Shown here: piece by piece, positions 43,160 to 64,000 of the stretch
How positions within the stretch are numbered: the first letter of the stretch is position 1
How the letters are laid out: every line of letters starts with the position of its first letter
Assembly: GCF_034702125.1 (NCBI RefSeq)
Contig: NC_085862.1
Coordinates: 19,944,891 to 20,008,890 of the forward strand
DNA: 64,000 bases
Direction: 5' to 3'
From: Engraulis encrasicolus
Lineage: Eukaryota > Chordata > Actinopteri > Clupeiformes > Engraulidae
The notes under the pieces: generated by a model
Seen by the model: the letters and a program-made list of their open reading frames with translations, nothing else
What the model was told of the DNA's origin: nothing
Databases searched by the model: none
Made by a program: the position numbers and the translations under genes

Positions 43160-44410
43160 CTGAGTAAATGCCAAACTAGTGTGTTTGCTGAGTGAGTTAT
43201 TTTCCTCAGGCCTTCTAGATTCTAGAGGACAACATGAGTGTTCCTTCGAACTGACTTAGCTGAGCTCCAATTGTGTTAAAATCCCTCCAAGTGTTCATGA
43301 CATTGTAAAGAAAACCCTCTATCTTGATAATTTTCTAATCACATGTAGTGCATATGACCACAGCTGCCTGTGACAATAGTCAGAGTGTAGATACAAAGGG
43401 GGACCTAGTATACTAAATGTCATAAAATGTGTAGCGCGGCAACAAAGGCCATTTCTAGTGTTTAGGGGGAGGGAGTCCCGGACAGACACTTTTTTCTTAT
43501 TTAGCCATAAATCATAAGTCTGCACGTGTGACTCATATCCACACCTACAAAAAAGCCATGCTCTTGCGCTAGCCTAGAACCAGTCACATCTGGAATTACA
43601 CAGACTGCTTGGAATATCAAAAACTACACACTTCTACTTACATATGTCTGCAACACTCTAACTAGGAGATAGGGTTCTACGTCAAAAATCCCAATGTCAC
43701 TTTAACATGACATTTTGTCTGAGAGTACCTGAATGCCTTCAGGTCCACAGAGAAATATGAATATAAGGAAGAGCACAGACAGTTTAGAGATGCAGGCCAT
43801 AAGCCACCGAGTGTAAATGAACAGAATGTGCCCACAGCCCTTATAAAGAGTCTGGCGCTCATGGCCTGACGTCATGGTAACCACCTGTCACACCTTCTCT
43901 CTGATTGGGGTATCAGGCAGGAGAGGGCGGGAGTTAGGATAATGGAATTTATGCAGTGGTTGAGAGGAGTGGAGTGGAGTGGAGAGGAGGCAAGAGTAGA
44001 GGAGAGGAAAGGAAATGACTGAAACATGGTGGCCGAGAGGAATCCGTTATTTTTACCTCTTAATGTAAGGCACAGGTGGAATCCTTAAATTATAAAATAA
44101 CCACCATGGTCCCCTTGGGTGGACATAAAAATCACATTAAACTAACACTTGGTTGGTTCCAAACTCTAAATGTTTCCAAAATGGCCTCAGTGGTTCATCA
44201 ACTTTTCATGTGGTGACATGCACGGCTGCAACCTCCCCTTTGGACCTGTGAGGACAAGACGAATCCTGAGTATCACTTTGAGACTCCGTAGGAAAATATT
44301 TCCTGCACCCTAAACTGAATTTCAGCATCTCATACCATTTCCCATATAAAATGGAAAAGGCAGATATTGAGAGATATAGCTGACCGACATTGTCTGTGAG
44401 CTCAGAGAAT
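43160..44410. other. intergenic, nothing recognised
   Basis: A GGAGT/GGAGA patch occurs at 43965-44010; no gene or element is supported. Confidence 0.55.
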
Positions 44411-44412
44411 CC

Positions 44413-44699
44413 CAGGGATGGGCAACTTTCATGATAAAGAGAGACACATTTTTCATTACCACCATCGGAGGGGCACATGACCACAGATCTGACAGTAACC
44501 TGTAGAATTCGAGGTGCAGTTAGTTGCTCACTGCCTGCTGATATTATTTGGAAGGAATAGGAATATTATGTATTGGCCGTAATTACAGATTGATTTAGTA
44601 GTAAATCTGATCTTTTTTTAAATGTTTAATCTAGTGCCGCATGGAGTGAGGAGGTGGGTCACATGTGCCCCCCCCCGGGCCTCCAGTTGCCCATCCCTG
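44413..44699. mobile_element. hAT-like MITE
   Basis: Ends CAGGGATGGGCAACT and AGTTGCCCATCCCTG. Same family as 16113-16424. Flanks GAGAATCC and ACCAATCC agree at only 5 of 8 positions. Confidence 0.72.
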
Positions 44700-44846
44700 A
44701 CCAATCCCATCCCAACTCAGACGCCCTCTTCCCTCCCCATCCCATTCAGACTCAGATGCTGAATGTCAAACTATTAACTATGTTTCTTTAATTATGTACA
44801 ATATGTACCATTCACAAAAAAGTAAAAAGTAGCAGACACTTAACAC

Positions 44847-45464
44847 CAGGGGTCCCCAAACTTTTTTCTCTGGGGGCCACATTATCGTTCCCGACTGTGA
44901 TCAGGGGCCGGGGTCAACCATGTGGGCTGTATACTAGGCCACTGCCTGTTATAGCCATAATTTCTAGCACGGCAATCGCCATTGCACGCTGAAGAAGGGC
45001 TCTGCCCGAAACGTTCGTAGACGATATAGACAGAGAAAAATCTGAAGAGTGCCTCGCTTCCTTCATTCATAATTTCTAGCACAAAGTAGTTCATCATTAC
45101 AAGTGATTTGCAAAAGAAGTGAGTGAGTACTTCACATGTTTTTCAATTTGAAATATAACAGGTATTACGTTTAATTTCCAATAACCATATAAAAATAGTA
45201 AGGAAAGGTTAGAAAATATGGTGATTGACCGTTTAGAAGTGATACAATATAAATGGCAGGCCTATTTATATTAGTGAAAATTAAACTGTAGGAAGGCCTG
45301 TTGATAAACAAAAAAAAATATTTATAACATCTATTGTATCTTTTTTTCTGTGAGGATTGCTTCTTTGGGCCAGTTCAAATGGTGAGATGCAGAGAGGTGG
45401 AGGGCCGGTCAAAGGGGACTGGCGGGCCGCATCCGACCCCCGGGCCTTAGTTTGGGGACCCCTG
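44847..45464. mobile_element. hAT-like MITE with nested mini-retroposon
   Basis: Ends CAGGGGTCCCCAAACT and AGTTTGGGGACCCCTG are perfect inverted repeats; flanks CTTAACAC and CTTTACAC match at 7 of 8. Confidence 0.88.
44971..45067 (+). mobile_element. 97-bp retroposed insert
   Basis: Flanked by the 15-bp direct repeat CATAATTTCTAGCAC. It contains CTGAAGAAGGGCTCTGCCCG and AAACGTTCG, a motif common in truncated fish non-LTR insertions. Lies inside 44847-45464. Confidence 0.7.
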
Positions 45465-45534
45465 CTTTACACTAATTCACTTTCATATATTTTAGCGGAA
45501 GCAATTATACCTGATGTTTTGTGAACCCTGTATT

Positions 45535-45901
45535 TTAAAGGGACACTGTGTGAGATTTTTAGTTGTTTATTTCCAGAATTCATGCTGCCCATTCACTAAT
45601 GTTACCTTTTTCATAAATACTTACCACCACCATCAAATTCTAAGTATTCATTATGACTGGAAAAATTGCACTTTTCATACATGAAAAGGGGGATCTTCTC
45701 CATGGTCCGCCATTTTGAATTTCCCAATATAGCCATTTTTAGCTGCAAAAATGACTCTACTTGGACCATACTAGAAAATATTTGTTTATTACCTAGTAAA
45801 CTTTCATGGAAAGATCAAATTTGGCAATAAGCAGCCCAGTTTCAATGAGCAGCATAGTTGCAGTACCTTTTTTGACCATTTCCTGCACAGTGTACCTTTA
45901 A
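45535..45901. mobile_element. MITE with TTAAAG..CTTTAA ends, copy 2
   Basis: Starts TTAAAGGGACACTGTGTG and ends GCACAGTGTACCTTTAA, a better-preserved inverted end pair than copy 1. Confidence 0.78.
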
Positions 45902-46339
45902 CTCTCATAAACAAATACATGTTACTGATACAGTCGACTTAAATCACGCTCACACTCACTGAGGATGGAATAAGACGGCCATTTAATTAGTCATGTACAA
46001 AAAACATGGAATTACACAGGTACAATATTGTAAACAATATCATCATGATGCACAAAAGATAATCCGATAACAGTGCTGATTAAAAAGGAAACTATGAACA
46101 AAAAGTACAAACGGGGGATATGAAAATAAACACCATACTGTCATTACATTATATTATCTTGCATAACATCATTGCATAATGTAATGCAATGCAAAGCAAT
46201 GTAATGCAACCATACTGTCACAAGTCGACAAGCAGTCATCACAATTATAGATCCCTGAAAAAGGTGAGCGAGTTTGGCACGAATCCCATAGTGCCAATTT
46301 CATGTCCAGAACAAGAGAGGAATGTGTATATATGCATAC

Positions 46340-46550
46340 TGTATGGATGGATGTGTATGGATGGATATGTATATGTATGGATGGATAGATGTGTAGGTGG
46401 ATGGAGCCATAAGGATGGATGGATGTATGTGGATATGCATGGATGGATGAATGTAGGTGTATTTGGATATGCATGGATGGATGTGGATATGTATACGTAA
46501 ATGAACGCATATGCAAATATGTATATGTAAAGATGGATGTGTATGTCTAT
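46340..46550. repeat. GGAT/GTAT degenerate repeat
   Basis: Units of ATGGATGGATGTGTATGG with many changes, in the likely ccdc50 3' UTR. Confidence 0.8.
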
Positions 46551-47089
46551 AGAGTGGAAGAATAAGTGGATACAGTACAAGAGTGTGTATATGCAAAACA
46601 AAAGGAGGAATGTATGTACTTTGTGTATATGCAGCATGTGTATGTAGACACCTTATAAAATACACACACAGGCACGCACGCACGCACGCACGGCACATCC
46701 AATGCAGTTCGAGCTACAGCAGAGAGAAGGGAACCAGCCACTGGCATCACCAGTACGGTACATAAAACCACCAGAGACAGCAAAATGCACCACATCACCA
46801 GACCACTGGAAACAGACTGCAAACAGCCCATCACTAGATGGACTGGAGGGGACTGATGATGTTTACAATTTACTGGCATATTATGGCCCCAGATTTGAGA
46901 CGCAACGCACATGGCCTACACACAGGCAAGAGGCCAGAGGAAGGGATGGGAGAAACTCGATTGACATGCACCCATAGTGGCTCTGGCTCCCCACGGTGCA
47001 CTGTGTATGACACTGGGACAGGAAGTCCAGTCAAAGAATCGTCTAGTTGAGTAAGATACATCAAGCCCATACTTTTCCTAGATCCATGC

Positions 47090-47345
47090 CATGACAGGCG
47101 AATGCCCCTTTAGGAGACCTTCGACTAGGAGACCATAGGAGACATTAGTTTGAATATAAATGGGGTTTCCTTAGCACTGTAGACGGCAGTAGCAGAGAGA
47201 CTAGATAAGATTATTATACTCTTAGAATCTCTGGCGGTAGCGCACATCTTAAGCAAGCAGCCACCAAACGCCCCAGAAAGAGAAGAAGAAGGAGGGGATA
47301 ACGCCCCCTTGGTTAGGAGACCTAACGTGAACACACTCCTTTGCA
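47090..47345. repeat. dispersed repeat family 2, copy 2
   Basis: Shares TTAGCACTGTAGACGGC and AGAAGAAGGAGGGGA with the 51545-51775 copy. Confidence 0.6.
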
Positions 47346-47453
47346 TCGGGGAGGCGGGGTTAGAGGTATCTTACTCTACTAGATTCTTTGGCACAGTACT
47401 GAGGGACATGAAGTCCAGTCCTGAGGGACATGAAGTCCAGTCCTGAGAGACAG

Positions 47454-47660
47454 GGCAGAGAGAGTAGAGAGAGAGAGGTTCCATTGGCCCATTGTTTCCT
47501 GGTTCTAATATGGCCCCCCTTAGGCAGACCTAAGGACTGTTCTATTCATTGTAGGAGCATTATGACACGGCCCTTTAGGCAGAATGGAACCTGGTCGCGT
47601 TAGGTGCCCATAGAAACCTATTATGTTGGCATATCTCTATACTTAAAGAATCTCTGGACA
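47454..47660. repeat. dispersed repeat family 1, copy 2
   Basis: Colinear with 24610-24820 over about 200 bases with scattered changes. Confidence 0.6.
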
Positions 47661-48724
47661 GGGACTCCAGTCCTTTGACCTCTCTGGGCCAGTGATGTAA
47701 ATGAAGAGTGTGGGGAGGGAAAGACACCCAGACCACAGAGTATGGTTGATATGCAGACTACTGTATTGTACTGTAGGTGTTCATGATATGCAGAGTACTG
47801 TAATTGGTCATCTGGGTAAGCACACAGTACGGCCATCATTACACAGCATGTGTGGAGCAGCACGCACCAAGAAGGCAAAGATGACCAACACACACAGTAG
47901 CTGACCAAACCACACATGCAGTACACATACAGCCAACAGGCATACAGATGACCAACACACACTTACAGTACAGCCCAAAAGGCATAAATGGCAACAGATT
48001 AGCACAATTATACCGAAGGCATGTATGATTGTTAACAGATTGTGGCAAAAGGCATAGATGGATTGAGCAGAGAATGCATATGTACTGAAACACAAGCAAC
48101 ACACTCCTGCACTGCGGATGATGGTCCTTTTTCCCTTTTCCAGACTGGGCAACAATTTGCTCGTAAAATAGTTCTTTATCTTATATTGTTTTCTTTAGTT
48201 AGCTTGAAACAGGTAGCGCCTTCATATTGTGCACATGAAAATGGTTGTTCTTCAGTTTAATCAAACGATATAAAAAATAAACTGGGGAAAAAAATCAATA
48301 AAATCAAAATAAAAATCAATTTAAAAATCAGAAGTATTTAAAGGAATAGCTGCAGTTTGTTTTTTTCTGTTTACTGTCCATGCAAATATTGCAAAAATGT
48401 CGTTGGCTTGTTCAACAAGAGCTCAAAAACAGAATGGAGGTACAAATGCCTGATGGGAACAAAGTCGTAATGGAGGTACAAAAACTAGATGGAAACATAC
48501 AGTAGTCGTGAGTGAAAGGGCCATCCTATTGGAGCTTCAGCTATACAGTGTCATGTGTCACGGGCAGATGAGAAAACAAAGTAAATAAAAATATAAAACA
48601 AAAGAAACCAAGAACAAGAGATGGCTACCTTTCCAATTGACGTGTCTGGAGCTCTCCAAGGTGGAGTTTATCCTTTAGTCATGCATACAGGAAAGCAACA
48701 CAGTAGCTAGGCAAGCAGAACATC

Positions 48725-48769
<45 letters not shown>

Positions 48770-49799
48770 TAAATAGATACAGACAAACTGACACCACCAC
48801 CAGCAGAGCTGCAAAGTCCTGATCTAGGTGTCCAGTGAGAATCATGTCTTCCTCCTCGCAGCTCCAGTAATATACAGTGAATGACAACACTCCTCATCTT
48901 CATCATCATCGTCATGACAACACCTCTCATCCTCATGGCAACAGTCCCAATTCTCATCTTCATCACAACACTCGTCATTTTCTTCCTCATCTTCTCTTTC
49001 CTTTTGCTGTGTTCAAGAAACGTCCAGCTCCATCCAGTGATCATTACCTTTCCAACTTCAAGCCACTACTGCGACTAACACATAACATGTCGCCAAGAGT
49101 AGACAAATTCCACACACACGCGCGCACATACACACACACGTACGTACAAACACACATGTATAAACACAGAGATACAAAGAGAGACACGCACACGGCGCTC
49201 CATGTTCTTGTGAGTATGAGTGTAAGAGAAAGCGATGGAGCAACAGCAAGACGTCCATAGAAAAAAAGGGGTCGACATCCCACAGACCATCCCAGGCCCC
49301 CCCATCACCACTGCAGGCAGTCAGGCAGAGAACGACATCCACAGTCCACTCCAGCTCATCCCCATCCCCACCAGATAGCCAGACAGGACTCTCACCATTA
49401 CACAGTAGAAGCAACATCTCTCATTCATTCATTCTTCTTGTGGTGTCGAGCCACTTGAATAATAATAATAATAAAAGTAATATATAATATATCTATATCA
49501 TAAAAAAGTAAAAATGATGAATGCGTCGGGGAGACACCCAAAGTCCAGCAGGGGAGTCTGGTATCCAGACCGACAGGCGCCAGCTGAACACGTCAAGACT
49601 GATGACTGATTGGCTGATTTGATTCGATTGGTCGACGGATCGATTGACAGGTGAGTCGCAAGTCCAGGGTGACGGCCATCACGGCTGATTTGGGTACCGT
49701 GACGACGCGACGGAAAAATAAATTAAAATTGAAAAGAGGAAGAGGAGCAGGAAGTAGCTTGGGCACGAGGAGCAGCAGCAGCAGCATCAGGGGCCGACG

Positions 49800-61742
<11,943 letters not shown>

Positions 61743-61769
61743 CTGGGAAGGAGCAGGTGGGAAAGAAGA

Positions 61770-62440
61770 GGGAGAAGAGAAGGAGAGGAGAGGAGAGGAG
61801 AGAGAAGAGATGGAGAGGAGAGGAGAGGAGAGGAGAGAGAAGAGATGGAGAGGAGAGGAGAGGAGAGGAGAGGAGAGGAGAGGAGAGGAGAGGAGAATGA
61901 TGAGGAGAGGAGAGGAGAGGAGAATGATGAGGAGAGGAGAGGAGAGGAGAATGATGAGGAGAGGAGAGGAGAGGAGAATGATGAGGAGAGGAGAGGAGAG
62001 GAGAATGATGAGGTGAGGAGAGGAGAGGAGAGGAGAATGATGAGGTGAGGAGAATGATGAGGTGAGGAGAGGAGAGGAGAATGATGAGGTGAGGAGAGGA
62101 GAGGAGAATGATGAGGAGAGGAGAGGAGAGGAGAGGAGAGGAGAGGAGAGGAGAGGAGAGGAGAAGTGAGGAGATGTGAGGAGAGGACAGGAGAGGAGAG
62201 GAGAGGAGAGGAGATGATAGGAGAGAAGAGGAGGGGGGAGGAGAGGGGAGTAGAGGAGAGGAGAGGAGAAGAGAGTAGAGTAGAGGAGAGGAGAGGAGAA
62301 TGATGAGGTGAGGAGAGGAGAGGAGAGGAGAGGAGAGGAGAGGAGAGGAGAGGAGAAGAGAGGAGAAGAGAGGAGAAGAGATGGGGAGGAGAGAGGAGAG
62401 GAGAGGAGAATGATGAGGTGAGGTGAGGAAAGGAAAATGA
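61770..62440. repeat. (GGAGA)n polypurine tract of about 670 bp
   Basis: Pentanucleotide GGAGA array with repeated AATGATGAGG(A/T)G interruptions that form longer units (about 25-35 bp). The sense strand of ccdc50 reads it as TCTCC. Confidence 0.95.
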
Positions 62441-62622
62441 TGAGGTGAGGAGAGGTGATGAGGTAAGGAGAGGTGATGGGGTGAGGAGAGGTGAGCAAGA
62501 GAGGAAGGAGTGGAGGGAGGGATGGGTTGAAGAGGAGCAGTATGGAACAACAGCCAATGGGTGGGACAAAGACAAGCAGACAGACCGACAGAACCAGTTA
62601 GTGAGTTAGTAACAGGTTAGTT

Positions 62623-62920
62623 CAGTAGTTCCCAAACTTATTCGGCCAGGACCCCCTTTTTGGACCTAAAAGTATTTTCCAGACACCCCACTCCCCATAT
62701 TGTAAAGTAAATCAAACAAGTTTTCATCCCTTTTCATTGAATTTTAATATCAATATAATATATATGAAAAAATTGAAATTCACAGGAACTAAATATTGAA
62801 TATTTATTAACCATTCATTTGATTTACAGTAACTAACCAATTGATGGAATGGTTGTAGTATGCAAAGAGTCCCTTGTGTCCGTGCTCCTGGGGTCATGAC
62901 CCACACTTTGGGAACCACTG
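62623..62920. mobile_element. hAT-like MITE
   Basis: Ends CAGTAGTTCCCAAACTT and TTTGGGAACCACTG; flanks GGTTAGTT and AGCTAGTT match at 6 of 8. Lies in the intron upstream of the long ccdc50 exon. Confidence 0.72.
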
Positions 62921-62924
62921 AGCT

Positions 62925-63484
62925 AGTTAGTGATGGGTTAGTCACCTGCTGGAACAAGGTAGATGCGAACCAACACACAACATGTAATGACATGAGGCTA
63001 ACTCCAGAGCCTGCACAGCTCCAACAACACACAACAACACCTGTAAAAAGAAACTGTTAACACAACAGCCTGCCCAGCCCCAACCCAGAGTCAGATAACT
63101 GGACATGGTCAACAAGAGAGCCATGTGGTCCCAACCGAAACCCGGATAAATGGACACTGCTAACTCCAGAGCCTGCCCAGCCATGCGGCCCCAACCACGA
63201 AACAAACAAGTGATGTGGGAGTGAGAGGGTGGGCGTGTGACTGTGATGAAAACAGGATGATGACTACATTAGATATAATGACATAAAATGTGAGGAAAAT
63301 AAAGAAATTATAACGTTTCCCACACACATACTTTTTAAAACGAAGATCACAGAGTAAAATGACCACACAGGAAAACATGAATCATTGAAGTATCACACCA
63401 ACCAAACCAGCCCAGCCCGAGCTGTGTGTGCGACAAGTGTATCTAAGGAAACAACCTTGGCCAGGCCACACAGTTGAAGGTGAC

Positions 63485-63485
<1 letters not shown>
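62925..63485 (-). other. ccdc50 intron, nothing recognised
   Basis: Contains two imperfect copies of a short unit (CCTGCCCAGCC..CAACC.. with GATAACTGGACA / GATAAATGGACA) at 63065-63195. No exon is recognised. Confidence 0.5.
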
Positions 63486-63851
<366 letters not shown>

Positions 63852-64000
63852 GTGCAGTGAGGTCACCCAACTGGAATGTCCAGTATTCCTGCCCTCTGGC
63901 TGCAGCGAGTAGCCAGCTCCTCAAGAGGCAGCCACACCGGACCAGACTGGCGCTGTTCTCCTCAGCACTCCACAACAGAGCCAGAGTGCACGCACGCACA

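Larger units (their letters stand above)
45980..49799 (-). other. probable ccdc50 3' UTR
   Basis: No other gene was found in this stretch. It contains three dispersed repeats, GGAT-type and GA microsatellites, and otherwise unique AT-rich sequence. A minus-strand ATTAAA at about 45982-45987 is a candidate poly(A) signal. The length is plausible, since human CCDC50 also has a long 3' UTR, but the end is not proven. Confidence 0.4.

Noticed and set aside
46702..47050. Plus-strand frames over 46.7-47.05 kb
   Set aside because: They are antisense to the likely ccdc50 3' UTR and resemble no known protein.

Overview
The window is nuclear DNA of a ray-finned (teleost) fish. The evidence is three multi-exon vertebrate genes with GT-AG introns, tRNA-derived SINEs with the common teleost tail, many hAT-, piggyBac- and Tc1-like repeats, and an extreme load of long dinucleotide microsatellites. 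The species cannot be named from the sequence; unusually microsatellite-rich lineages such as gadids or clupeids are possible. There is no sign of bacterial, organellar or viral coding sequence. All recognised protein-coding genes lie on the minus strand. From right to left in transcription order: (1) a ccdc50 homologue occupies about 46-63.9 kb. Seven coding exons can be placed (60771-61742, 59663-59817, 56749-56802, 56438-56581, 56155-56237, 52293-52423, 49800-49819). The 5' exons lie beyond the right edge and the 3' UTR probably runs left towards 46 kb. (2) About 23-46 kb holds no recognised gene and is a graveyard of mobile elements, several nested with readable target-site duplications. 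(3) Two tandem claudin genes follow: claudin B (20243-22933, 4 exons, 208 aa) and claudin A (13977-18152, 5 exons, 208 aa). (4) The first coding exon of a prolyl 3-hydroxylase, most likely p3h2, lies at 6515-6928, with the first 6.5 kb of the window being its intron 1. P3H2, a claudin on the same strand, and CCDC50 are also linked on human chromosome 3q28, so this is conserved synteny, with the genes that separate the claudins from CCDC50 in human not seen here. The products do unrelated jobs: collagen proline 3-hydroxylation in the ER, tight-junction strands, and ubiquitin-binding signalling adaptor. The genes are neighbours by ancestry, not an operon or pathway. The most notable features are in gene structure. 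Claudin A has an extra intron inside the normally unbroken first claudin exon. That intron contains a retroposon tail whose (TATC)n repeat runs straight into the new 3' splice site. At least six exon edges in the claudins and ccdc50 have partial tandem copies, splice signals included, in the adjacent introns; one ccdc50 copy carries a complete ubiquitin-binding helix and has been hit by a 2-kb hAT-like element. Several splice sites sit directly against long microsatellites. About sixteen short hAT-like elements can be delimited, most with an 8-bp target duplication. A piggyBac-like element is proven by an uninterrupted copy of its target elsewhere in the window.
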